From Ceraceosorus guamensis (taxonomy: Eukaryota > Basidiomycota > Exobasidiomycetes > Ceraceosorales > Ceraceosoraceae): a DNA stretch of 50,602 nucleotides. Below, piece after piece: positions 1 to 10,983 of this stretch. The translations under genes were made by a program, and so were the position numbers. The notes under the pieces are model-generated. The model saw only the letters and a list, made by a program, of their open reading frames with translations, ran no database searches and had not been told where the DNA came from. The stretch covers positions 1 to 50,602 of the forward strand of contig NW_020290099.1 of the NCBI RefSeq assembly GCF_003144195.1, read 5' to 3'. How positions within the stretch are numbered: the first letter of the stretch is position 1; every line of letters begins with the position of its first letter.

Positions 1-300
1 GGAATACGTACCGTCAGCAGACCAAAAGGCTGACGTCCTCACAAAGTCGCTATCTGGAGTTAAGCACGGAGTAGCTATGAAGCAACTTGGGCTCATGTGA
101 AATGTATGTCGACCTTCTTGTTGATTGACAACGGAACTGTTGAGAAGGGGGAGTATTGAGTGCACGGTCCCCTTTCCTGCATGAGGCATCTGAACGGTCA
201 GAATAGCGCACAGGCCTCCTCTCTATGCATGTATATAAGTCTCTTCCAGTTCCTTCAGTCAAGCCCCCACTCGCTATGAATTCGATCTCTTCTCACAACA
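1..300 (+). mobile_element. 3' end of a Ty1/copia-type LTR retrotransposon (pol tail plus 3' LTR)
   Basis: The first 100 bases read as the end of a copia polyprotein: an open frame ends at the TGA at 98-100 and carries the hallmark KADVLTKSL of the RNase H tail. A purine tract (143-153) follows, then a candidate 3' LTR starting at about 138-154 and ending at 300 with CTCACAACA. Its ends are roughly inverted (T-TTG.../...CAACA). A TATA box (TATATAAG, 232-239) lies inside the LTR, as expected for U3. The rest of the element lies left of the window, so completeness, target-site duplication and age cannot be judged. It ends 36 bp before the small exon of F-box family member U1, i.e. at the position of that gene's first intron. 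Confidence 0.8.
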
Positions 301-336
301 TGACCCTACTCAAATGCGCATGTCTGATTGCAACAG

Positions 337-1042
337 CACCCTGGCATACTTCATACAGGGCTACTCCGTGCGTTGCTCGCACATTCCAGCTTTTGGCTTG
401 ATCTGACCACTATTGCCATTTGGCTTTGCACTTCAGGGCAACCCTATGAGTCCTTTTGACGTGCAGTTTGACCCAGCATCGGACACTCTAATATCAAGCT
501 TCCTCTGGGGAGTGTCTCTTGTTCGACCATTCTCCTGGCTAAGTCAGCCTGATCTGCTTGCGCAGGTGCAGGTGGCATTGGTCCACTATAAATTGCTGGA
601 CAGAGGTGATCTGCACATTGACGGGACCATTGCTCAAGTGCGCGACTCCATTTTGATCCAGTCAAGAGTGTGTCAAGCCCTGCACGAGGGCACAGATCAA
701 GATATCACCTACTCTCACCTCGTCTTGATTGACCTGCAACACCATCGTCTGGATCCCTTGTGGCAAAAAAATCAAAGCCACTTTTTTGAAGACGTGCGAC
801 TTTGGCATCTGGAATCAAGATCGGAAATAGGGGAAGAGGTGAACGATCCATCTCATCCTGGTTTCGTAACGGATGGGGAGCAGCCTTGGGACGTCGTCGA
901 TAGAGTACGAGACATGTACATGGATGCGACCACGATCTACGTTTGGCGCGCAAAGACTGGCTTGCACTACATCGACTTTGGCATTGCAGCCAAAATCGCG
1001 AGTAACATCGCCTCTGCTGCCCCTCCAGAAGACCAGGAGTGA
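337..1042 (+). CDS. F-box family member U1, 3' part (exon 2 and exon 3)
   Basis: Two exons of the array family are visible. Exon 2 is 337-367 (31 nt, acceptor CAACAG, donor GTGCGT), encoding TLAYFIQGYS after a split codon. Exon 3 is 437-1042 (acceptor CACTTCAG, phase 0, 202 codons with stop). Exon 3 has all family landmarks: SDTLISSFLWGVSLVRPFS at its start, a LVLIDLQHHRLDPLW stretch, FFEDVRLWHLE, and the C-terminal DATTIY followed by GLHYIDFG. The F-box exon 1 is not in the window. The retroelement end at 300 sits where intron 1 should be, so exon 1 either lies beyond the element to the left or has been lost. The function of the C-terminal region is unknown; its repeated hydrophobic strands look like beta-propeller blades (inference). 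Confidence 0.7.
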
Positions 1043-1805
1043 CGGTATCAACCGGTAGTCCCTTTCGTCCCACGAGATCCTAAGCATTTTCGCTTGCGCT
1101 ATCTCCAAAGCATATAGTAAGCCACGATATGCCGCTCGAAGTCTACGCGCAGGAGACTCGCAAATTTTTCGCTTGGCACTGCAGGACCGCAAGTGAAGCG
1201 ACAAGTCATTGTGAACGAGAATCAAGAATGGAAGCGTGTATCCATCACGTGCATATGCGCGCACCTCAACAACAAGCATGTAGAGTCGAGACTAGCCTAC
1301 CTCGATATATCATCATCCGCGTGTCCCTCCCAGCGTGAAGGTATCTGCAAAGGTCCCAAGAGCACCTATCTGTGCGGAAGGAGCCCAAAATGCGTGTTCG
1401 CGTTCACGTCCTCCTCCCACGTGAGCAGTAGTACAAGCAAATTCAATCTTGAATGACAGTGCAAGAGAAGTGCTCGTGTGCGGTCAGTCGATTCGCCTCA
1501 GGTCATCGATTTCGAAGTGAAACAAGTCGCGCGCTCTGATAGCGACAGCACCCAGCGCGCTTTTGGCGAAGTATTGAGGGAAAGTCGAGTTGTGAAGCTG
1601 GACGTGGAGAAGCCAGCGTGAGGAGTGTATTCTGTCAAGTGGAGGTTATTTTCCACAACATTACTGGTCGGTCTGTTTCGGGAAAAGGTGCGGCGCGTCT
1701 TGCGAATGGCGGAAACATGATCCGCAAGTCTGGTGTCCGATGTTGCTGACCGCGAGTCTGCCTTGTGCTAGAGACAAGTCTCGCATGGAAGCTCGCGAAA
1801 AGAAA
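1043..1805. other. Intergenic, between convergent U1 and U2
   Basis: Holds the 3' flanks of U1 (plus) and U2 (minus). The short open frames here have no family resemblance and no usable ATG context. No repeat or RNA gene seen. Confidence 0.5.
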
Positions 1806-4223
1806 TCACCGCGACCAGGAATCCTTGATTTCTTTTCGCGAGCGCCTAAGATGCTTCTCCCATGGGCTCTCCTCAGCCTTCTGTGGTCTACTTCTGGGAC
1901 GACTGGCTAGTCCAAAGTCCATGTATTCCAGGCCTGAGCGCGTCCTAAGCGTGTAGATGGTAGTCGCGTCCATGTGCAAGCCCACGAAAGGATCGGAGCA
2001 AGACCATCCTTTGTTCCTTTTTTGTGTTGCGGTATACAGTCGTGCATCAGGCTTATGGTTGTTTTGGTGGCTGCGTTGATCGATGTGCCAAATTTTGACA
2101 TTCTCAAACGGATGCTTTTTCCACTTCCAGCTCGTGTCTAGACGAAATGCGTCGTAGTCGACCAGAATTAGATGCGTAAGGGCGCTCGCCTTGTATGGCA
2201 TTTGTGTCATTGCTTGGCATACACGACCGGTGGTGAAAGCTCGCTGCGTCTCCTGAACTCCTAGGCGATGGCTTGAAGAATGCTCCGAGATGACATGATA
2301 ATGTATTATACCAACCATGACAGAGGCATTCGAGGCGTTGCGCATGCCTTTTATCAGAATCAAGCCCCACTCGTGCGTGATGATCAGCATGTTGTTCTTC
2401 GAGTCGAAACGGATTGAGGTTGACATTTCGACATGCCCGAGATGTTCTTGGCTCAGCAAAGTCTAAGAAGAGAAAGAAAATGATGCATCAGAAGGCTAAA
2501 CCATGTCGTGGGTGTTCAGACTGCTACACGTACGCTATACTCCCTGATGTGGCCGGCAAGAGTGCTGCGTATCGGCTCAGAGGCAGCGCAAGTCATTGAG
2601 CAAAGAGACGAAAACCTCCACAGAAATACGAAGAATCTCTCACCCTCGTTTCACAACGCTGGGATTTAAGCAGGAATCTTCAACGCAGCGCCAAGCCACT
2701 TTGAGGGAGCAATGTCTAGCTTTGTTTTCACAGAGGTTGAGCAGAGCGGTGCCGAGGTAGATTTGTGAAGCACGGATGCTTGACGATGGAATATACCAGG
2801 GTGCAACAACGTCATGGAGGTCTATGAGATTGAAGTTGAAAGGGTTGCAGACCGACGCCAACTGGGTAAATTTTGTCTCGACGTCATTGAGCAGGCAATA
2901 GACCCCTACGTTCCCAATCTCATTTCTCAGGAAAACGAGATTATTGACTGCGTCGAAGTCGACATGCTCAACAAGGTGGAAGGCATTGAGTCGCCAACTT
3001 GAAATGATACTATTTTTGTGCAGATCCCATGTCAGAATGAAGCCTAGTGCAGCCTCGTCATCCTCAGGCAGGTCCGCTTCGAGCAAATTGGTGGTGATAG
3101 TAGCCATAACGCAGAGAGGCCCGCGGAGCCGTGCCGCTACTGGAGCGCCAAAGTGCTCTGCAAGGTCGATCGATGCAGTTTCGTCAAATTTGGTCGCGTT
3201 GACAGAGTCCATCACCGTCAAGGTAGGTCTGCTTGAAGATTTCTGGTAAGACATGACTATGTGTCGAGACCCTTCGCTACACAGAGCTCCCATCCTTTGA
3301 TATGCATTGCCCATCGAGTTAGAGCTGACCTGAGGCGGAGGGAGAGTGTCAACCAAGTGCGCGTTTTCTTGGAGCACGTTAATCGAAGCCACGGCGTAGC
3401 CTGAAGAGGACAAGCCTGCATCGATCTGAACGTCTCCGTCTGGCCCAGTACCGAGAAAGGGGTTTCCGATCCTGTAGCGAGCGCCTGTAAGTGGCAATCC
3501 AGTGTGAATTGAGCCTTGGGATCTCATGCCTTTTTGACCACCTCGTTGAGCAAATACGTCTGAGGTCGACCACGTGCTGTTCAAGCACGCATGTCGTCGG
3601 CAAAGGTCCCTGAACGAGACGATATTGTTGAAATAGCCGGTGGCGCTGCTCATGAGAGGGTTTTGCTGTGCGAGTCGTTCTTCTGCCGGTCGCGGTGAGC
3701 CGGTGTTGCGAGGCAAGGGCGCATATATGCTGTCTATGAGCTTCCATTGATAGGCCACACACCTCCAGATATCTTCGCTGTTGTCCACGTATCTCTTCAA
3801 GCAGCTCGAGACGCGTCGGCATCGCGTGATGCTCTTTGGGTCCAGCTGTACCATGACTTTGACCCACAGCTCGAATGGAAGCCTGCCCATCAGTCCGCCA
3901 ACCTCTGGTGAGAGTGCAGATGCGTTGAGAGTGCCCGTTGGAGACGGGGATGTCGACGACGATGCTTGATGCGCTTCAGCTGGCTGTGAATGACTGACGC
4001 TTGCGGCTGACTTCATCTTGGCGGCTGCGTCTTCTTGAAGCAAGACGGATAACGGAGGCCCACTGGGCGTCTGCCCTAGCTCTGTCATCAGAGTCTTGCT
4101 TGAGCTAAGCGGGCGTGTAAGAACGACTTCGATCTCTGACCGCTGTACTGGCAGATCATGGCTCGGACGGTGAAGAGAGAGCAGATGCGAATGGTGCGTC
4201 CGAATCGTGACTGAGATGTCCAT
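1806..4223 (-). CDS. F-box family member U2, complete, three exons
   Basis: Exon 1 is 4223-2644, exon 2 is 2564-2534 (31 nt), exon 3 is 2462-1806. Phases are 2 then 0, and the product is about 755 aa. The start is ATG 4223; a second in-frame ATG at 4088 would give 710 aa. The N-terminus is a Ser/Thr/Pro-rich extension, longer than in other members. The F-box follows (GRLPFELWVKVMVQLDPKS, then SEDIWRCVAYQWKLI), then a TGYFNNIVSFRDLC motif shared by the family and a body with blade-like strands ending in ASQIYLGTALLNL. Exon 2 encodes TLAGHIREYS. Exon 3 ends with DATTIYTLRTRSGLEYMDFG. F-box proteins usually bind Skp1 and recruit substrates to SCF ubiquitin ligases; the substrate here is unknown. 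A TTATATGG box lies about 100 bp upstream of ATG 4223. Confidence 0.75.
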
Positions 4224-5493
4224 CACATGGTCTGCGGTGGGCAGATTGGTGAGATGGACTTTCCTGCGCGCGCCAAATGCGTGCCTTGAGTGCGCACGAG
4301 TCACGCAACCCGCGCGACGGCCATATAAGCTCCGATCGACGTTTGACACGAAAATGTTAATTTTACTACAAAGCCATGTCAAATGAAGAGGTCAGCCAAA
4401 TCAATCTGAATCTTGATTACGTCCGCTACACATCGCGATCCGAGCGTGAGACAAATGCCTCTTCATTTTTGATTACTAGACTTGGGTACGGGACGTAATT
4501 GCATCCTTGCTTCAGCGGGACCTGGCTCCGGGAAAGATGCATGCAAATGGATGCGTCGCGCGTCGCTCTGTCTCAATTAACATAAGTCATACGTGCAGGA
4601 GCGCGCGCTGAGGACGGCGTGTTAATTAAGAAGCAGCCACATTTTAAAGTTCGAAAGGCATGCGACGCAAGAGCTCAATCTCGCATAGCGCATGCGCGTT
4701 AATTGACGCGTTCTCGCCGTTCAATCCAGGCGCTAAATTAGAGCAAGACACGCGAAACACGTCTACGCGACCGTCGCGTGCAGAAGCGCGCATGAAGCCC
4801 TGCGTGCAAAGGAATTCCTCGGAGAGGAGAAGAGCAGCCTGTCAGGAAACGTGAAGCGCTCCTTCGCCCGTGCTTCTTTACCATCATCCACATCCTAGCG
4901 TTGGGCAAGCGCGGTACGAGACCTAACATTCAAGATTTGCGGCTTCTGATAAGGCTCGTGACACCATGCGCGCAATCAAGACTCATCAGCATGCTCCTGC
5001 TGTATGAGCCGAATGTGCAAACCATCAGTCGAACGCATCCGCGGCGTTGCGCCACAGCTTGGGGCTGAAATGCTTCTTGTGCATGAGGCGATGTTGTGTC
5101 TCACTTGACTCTCACATCCATAACACACACGCACAACAGCTGAGAACGAGGTAGTAGGGCTGCATGGCGTCACACGTGCATGCAGGCACGAGTGGTGAGT
5201 CGCGATCGAGGCGTAAGTGTCGAAACGCTCGTGACTCTGGACGACTCGGAGCTGCTGCATCACTCACGCTTCTTTGTTTCCAGACTTCTTGCTACATCGG
5301 TGTCCAGCCGCTATGCATATAAAGTCACGCTTCGCCCCCCATCTTGTTGACTCATAGCTTTTACCTTACCCACCACTCAGTCAGGACGCTTTCTTTCGCT
5401 TCAGAGCCTAGCGGTATAGTGGCGGCCCCCACGACTCGAAGTTCTTGTCTTGAGCTTGCTCTGACTCAGCATCCACTTGGCCTTCTTGCAAAG
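4224..5493. promoter_or_regulatory. Divergent promoter region between U2 (minus) and U3 (plus)
   Basis: About 1.27 kb between divergent family members. U3 has a CATATAAAG box at 5316-5323, about 170 bp before its ATG. U2 has a TTATATGG-type box near 4320-4328. The centre has several ATTAA-rich stretches and no convincing coding sequence. Confidence 0.45.
5316..5323 (+). promoter_or_regulatory. TATA box upstream of U3
   Basis: CATATAAAG-like box about 170 bp before ATG 5494. Position and sequence fit a core promoter; inferred only. Confidence 0.45.
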
Positions 5494-7534
5494 ATGGCAG
5501 GCGCTCTCTGTGCACAAGTGCCGACAGAGATCTGGGGCCTCATACTAAGAGAAGTCGATTTGGAGACGGTGTTCGATGTTCGCAAGGTTTCAAATGGCTC
5601 AGAAATTTGGTTGACAGCGAAGAAGACGTTTGGCGTAGGATTGCGCATCAATGGGGACTCATTCGTGACGTCGACTCGCCTTTGCCGATCTCCTTCCCTA
5701 CAGATCTTGATCAGCCCGATATGCCCGCACTCAAAAGCGCCACGGGATACTACAGCGAAATCTTATCATTCGAACACATGTGCTTCCTGCACGCCCGTCT
5801 TTCCAGGTCTTGGACCACCCCGAAGATCTTTCACAAATGGTGGGACTCCAAGGCACAACAGCGTGCGACGCCATGGGGCGCCCTAATGACGACGTCGCAC
5901 AAATTATTCTACAGATTTTTGGGTACGGACAGATGTGGTGTCTTGCGTCTCTCCGAATTCGACAAGTCGGACGACAAGGCGAGTCGACTTTACAGAGAAC
6001 ATCAACTGGACGTCCTTGCCTTCCTCAGTGAGGATGCTACCTCGAAGTCCACGGATACGACAGTCAAAGACGGACCACGTGTAAGAGACTTTGAACACTA
6101 CCGCTTCGACGGCATCTGGGCCGTTCGCTCTGACATGGAGGGCGCTATGGGATCGCCGGGATCATTCTGTATTCTGCAAGGTTGCAAAATTGTCGACGGC
6201 GCATTTGAGCTTCTAGCCTCACTGCGTATACCACTGGACGATGGTTATCTGCAAATGCGCTATCGCTCTTTGGTGCCACCTTTCTTGAATGGACACACCT
6301 GCATCGTTGTCAAGGGATACTATCCCGATAGAGATCTCGATAGAGCTTTAGATTCATGGCAGCAGAAGAGGTGCTCCGTTTTCATTTGGGACTTTCTACT
6401 AGACCAGTTGAAAGAGATGCATGTTGACAAGGACCAATTTCCCCATCACGCTTTCTACGATGCCAGTGCCCAGCTTTTGCTTCTGTCACAAGAGGAATTT
6501 GGTGTGAATGTCCACAGCACGGCGGACCAAGACTCAGGCTTTCAAGGCAAGAGTCTAGTCACGTCTCCGTTGCGACACGCACAAGTATTTGTGGGTACGA
6601 TTTACCCCGTAGACGGCGGAGAAGGACTTAAGCATCACGCCCTGCGGCTCGATTGGAAGAGGACCGATGCGGTGTGCCCACCACTGGAGTATATCTGGCA
6701 CCGGTGAGGTCAAGAGCGTGAGCGCGAACACTATTACAGTCATCGAGACACTTACCCACGAGGGACCATTCATTGACTTTTGCCGGAGCATCGATGAGTT
6801 CTTCGAGCAGCGGGAGGTACGTCCGATCCTGCAAGCTGCCTTGCCACAAGCGTTGAGACTCCTATGCTCGATTGAACCTGCAGTGCGGCAAAGCTGCTGA
6901 GGTTTGCAGCGGCATGAGCTTGCAATATAATCTATACACAGGTTTCCACGACGAAATGCACATCGACAGCAGTACGGATACTCTTGTACTGACAAAGCGT
7001 TGGGGGATCATCCTAGTGAGGCCTTTCAGTAAGCTTCAGAACCGCGACACACCTTGTCCTTTGCAGGTGGGACTCTTGCACTATCACTGCATTGCCAAAC
7101 ACGACCATGGCCACGTTGAACGGATCAGACCCTACGGAGGCTTTGCAGCATCGAAAAATGGGCGTCTATGTCACGCATTGCTGTTAAAAGATCGGAGTGG
7201 CGATAGACAGGTGCACATTTTCGTGGTCGACCTAGACGCATTCCGTCTTTTGGCTCGTCGCAAGACGAGCGAGAATCTATTTGACAATGTCCGGATCTTT
7301 GATTTGCAGCAGCAAGGGAGCAACTCGAAGATGCCACCTCGTCTCGCGGTAGAACCGAATATGGAGCAGCTCCAGCTTGAAGGTCGTCCCTCTGGTCTTC
7401 CTCGCTCAATCTACTTGGATGCGACGACAGTATACGTACGGGACACTGAGCACAATCTATATTACATGGACTTCGGTCTGGCGGTCGCCACCGACACGAA
7501 GAGTTCTGCTGGGACGCTCGAGAAAGACAATTAG
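5494..7534 (+). pseudogene. F-box family member U3, three exons, one frameshift in the F-box
   Basis: ATG 5494 opens an F-box start (VPTEIWGLILREVDLETVF). At about 5590-5605 the frame shifts by one base, and the rest of the F-box continues in another frame (WLRNLVDSEEDVWRRIAHQW). From there the frame is open to the donor at 6703/6704. Exon 2 is probably 6789-6816 (28 nt, RIDEFFEQRE) and exon 3 is 6884-7534 (217 codons). Exon 3 keeps STDTLVLTKRWGIILVRPFS, DATTVY and YYMDFG. The body contains TGYYSEILSFEHMC and AQVFVGTIYPV, shared with other members. Everything except one base looks maintained, so either the break is recent, or it is a sequence error, or translation starts downstream without the F-box. 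Confidence 0.65.
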
Positions 7535-8202
7535 AACGAGCCGCCAACATTCACGATCAAATTCGACTGCCTCGCATGCCATCGAGCACCGTGGCATCGA
7601 GCGACGCTTGATTCTGCATCTGCCACCACCTTTCTCGGCTGTGCTTCTTACGCCACATCATAGTCTCGAGTGATCTGTCACATGCAGGGCTGTCTTGCTG
7701 AAAAGTTCCGATGCAAGAAATCGATTGTGCAGGCCATGCACGTGACAGACGACGCATCAAATCGCTTCACTTGTGGCAAGATTTGTATCATTTTCTTGAT
7801 TTTTGAGCCACGTTCAAGATTATTCACGACCTCTTCACGCCTCTTTGTTGATAGCGTCAAGACCCGCCGCGGCCAGAAGTCGACAAGTGTAAGGTGCGGC
7901 GCATTCATTTAATTGGAGAAGATTTATCTTTCTGGAGTCGCGTCATTCAAATTGCTGACATGTATTGTGCTGGGACTCGCCTTCTGGCTTCTTCCCTTCC
8001 ACCATCCATCCCCTTTGCGCTGTGCTTGCGCGTGAGCTACCTATGGCGCGCATACACACCCACTTTTTTTTGAGTCCCTCAAAGCGATCTCGGGGTCCAA
8101 GCATCTTCAACCAGCTTACTTGGGTGCATATAGGAGCTGCCTTGCCCGAAAACCAAACGCTGCAGTGGGAGCACAAGCCTGGACACCACCACGACGCCCA
8201 AC
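7535..8202. other. Intergenic between U3 and U4
   Basis: Contains the U3 3' flank and U4 promoter. A weak TATA-like CATATAGG lies at about 8127-8134, 70 bp before the U4 ATG. No gene seen. Confidence 0.45.
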
Positions 8203-9836
8203 ATGCAAGCACTGCCAGCTGAATTGTTTCGCTTGGTCATTTCAAGCCTTGATCCGAAAAGCGTCTTCCGCGCGAGAAGAGTCTGCGTGAGCTGGAAGCT
8301 GGCAATCGATGCAGACGAAGCATCTGGCGCAGCATTGCGGGCTGTTGGAATCTGGAAGAAGACCTCGTAGCCCTGTCAGCTTCGAGCGGTACTAGGGCTC
8401 GGCGTGCAACCCAAGAGATTTCTGGTGCTAGCCGCGCGCAGCTTTTGAGGAGCACGATCAAAGAATCAGATACGAAGTCTTCATTCAAGCTTCTATGCTT
8501 CGCGTACGTCCAAAAGACGCTCTCATGGACGACAGCTGATGACTTCATCGACGCATATCAGAGCCTCAAATCGAGAAAATTCGCCAGTGCGAAGTGGTGG
8601 TCGGAGGACATGTCGTCCAGAGATAAGCTACCCGGATCCGGCAAGTCCCGCCCGCGCGTCCATCAGGACTGCCCTTCACACGACTTTGTCGTGGACACCA
8701 TTGGATCATCACGGACTCTGCAACTTTACCACAAAGACTCGAGCACACCACTCAGCTCGACAGGATGCCTGCCAGAGGTCTGGCGAGAGTTCTGCCTTCT
8801 TGTTCGACCTCCGACTTGCGTCTTCAAACCACAGCCGAATGCACGTGGGTTCCCGCAATACGGGGGCGTGTGGGATACGTCGTCCAGCAAAGCGCCTGTG
8901 GTCTTCGATGTGATCCGAAAGTTGGATGATCTAGATTTTGATGCCGATGAGGGTCTGCTTTTTGCGAATGAGTCGGGAACGAACAGCCCAGTCATCTACT
9001 CGTGTGGTGATGGTACCGTGTTGTCGGAGAACCCTTTTTACAATTTTTGGTGGCTTCTCGACATCAACGCGGAACCGTCGATCAGACAAACACCCTTCGA
9101 TCTAGCACAGACAGCTGAACAAGTGCTCATAGGTACCGCCTACTGTTCGGCCCAGAAGAATGAGAACCGGGAGCATGAGCGGCTGCAAGTGGACATCCGA
9201 TGGGATTCTCCACAAGATGAGCCGAAGGCCAGGCTTCGCGACTTTGAAGGGTGCGTGGCCCCGTGGCGGTGGACTTATGCATCAGCTGGACGCAGACTTA
9301 CACCGTCAACATTCTCAAGGTAGCTTTAGAGATTTCATAGAGACGCCCAGCGTGAGTTCGAGCTATACTTGCGAGACGCAAGGGCTTCGCAGAAAAGCTG
9401 ACACGTTGACGAAGGCTTTCAGGCATCAGGATGCTATTTGGACATCATTGAACCCAAAGTTTTGGAAGTACACGCAGACCATGAGACAGTCACGCTAGTG
9501 CTCAGCTACAACTGGGGACTGGCCTTAGTGCGCCCATATACTTGCATCAAGTCTCCAGAACATTGGTCATCGCTACGAGTGGCTTTCCTCGACTACTACG
9601 TCGTCGGACAAAGCGCCGTTTCGGAGAGGTGGGAGGACGTGAGACGTTGCCGGAACCACTACGCTTCTGGACGCGTGTATCACATACATAGATCGGAGGA
9701 AGGGCACGAGTACGGCTTCTTTGTCGATCTTGATGCTTACCGTCTGGACCCGACCTGGACGCCAAAGCACCACCTCTTTGAAAACGTCAACGTCTGGTGC
9801 TCGAGACGGCCTGCACGCTTTCCCGCGGCTATATAA
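8203..9836 (+). pseudogene. F-box family member U4, frameshift in the F-box and shortened C-terminus
   Basis: ATG 8203 starts a clear F-box (MQALPAELFRLVISSLDPKS...RRVCVSWKLAIDADE). At about 8318-8322 the frame slips by one base and continues as SIWRSIAGCWNLEEDLVALS, which then stays open to the exon 1 donor at 9250/9251. Exon 2 is 9286-9319 (34 nt, WTQTYTVNILK). Exon 3 is 9423-9836 (138 codons) and ends just after FENVNVW, so the DATTIY/DFG end is missing. The body shows LDFDADEGLLFANE and AEQVLIGTAYC, as in relatives. Splice phases (2, then 0) are kept. Probably a decaying copy, though a single-base sequencing error in the F-box cannot be excluded. Confidence 0.65.
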
Positions 9837-10983
9837 GCACCAGTCAAGAGCGTCAGAGCGGAAATTGAGCTGGGCATTGTTTCGCCTTCCCGTTATGCGA
9901 AGTTAGCACAGCACGGCGTCCATCAAACAATCGAAGCTTTGGCACAAGACTGCTGCGCACACTGCGATCGTCGCCACGGAAGCCGGCATAGCTAAAGACG
10001 CGCGAACGATGGTCTGGCCGCTTGAATGACGGAAGCGCGCCATCTAACTGCCCACCAGGCGAACCATGCATGCGATGCACAGAATTTAAGGCGGCTTCTA
10101 AGATTTCTCTCTCTCTCCTCTCCCTTGTGCCTGCAGCGTTTCCAACTCATTGGCTGAACGATCAGTCAAGAGGTCCCTGTTGATCAACAAGCATTGTGAC
10201 GTAAAACAAATGCTATCCTCATGAAAAGAATGTCTTGGTCTGGACCCCATTCGCAATAATGAGAATGTTGCGCTCTCAATAGGTACGGCAATAGAATCGT
10301 GAGTTTCGAGAAGAAAATCATGAGTCCGCCGTGTCGAGACTTTGACTTGTGAAGAAGTCGCGCGTGCGCACGCAAAACAAAAGAGTCGTCAATCGAACCA
10401 TGATCAGAATTTGAATCGACAAATGATTCTTGTCTCGAATTCTTGAATCAAGAATGCAGGTCGGCGTGGGCGTATTTCGGGTGCGGGGCAGCGTGGGCGT
10501 ATTTTTGAATTTTGAATGCAGGGCGGCGCGGGCGCATTTGATTTAGGCATCACGTCGCGTCGCTGCCGACCAACACGTGATGCGCTTACTCGCACAATTT
10601 TGAATTTTGAAGTCGTGGGCTTGGGACGCGTGTGCGAGGAGGATTCAAGTTTGGGTGCGCACAAGGGTGCTCGGCGCTTCTCTTCCAACCACACCATCAT
10701 CTTCATTCGAAGATTTTGATCGCTGAAGCATGTGACCGCTAGCTTGTAAGACTCAGGAGCCACGTCCGCACTCGAGCTCTTGCACTTCCAGCCTCAAGTA
10801 AACTTCGTTCGTTCGCTCCAGATCGTTCCGGAAACAGCGACCGACTCTGAGCACGTCCCCATCTTTTCAGCCCACTGAGCCGCACATACATAGACGCTCA
10901 CGACTCGAAATCGCTCCTTTCACAGCTAGCCGCGCATACAAGACACCGAAAGTCCCCCGACTCGTGGATCGCTTTGGCTAGCG
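9837..10983. other. Intergenic between U4 and U5, with GC-rich direct repeats
   Basis: 1.15 kb. Near 10455-10545 three imperfect copies of a unit containing GCAGG(G)CGGCGTGGGCGTATTT occur in series, flanked by TTTGAAT/GAATGCAGG. The remainder is the U5 upstream region. No coding sequence is supported. Confidence 0.45.

Noticed and set aside
1-300. The repeat at the left edge as part of a promoter only
   Set aside because: The pol-tail motif KADVLTKSL with stop, purine tract and T..CAACA boundary identify a copia 3' end.
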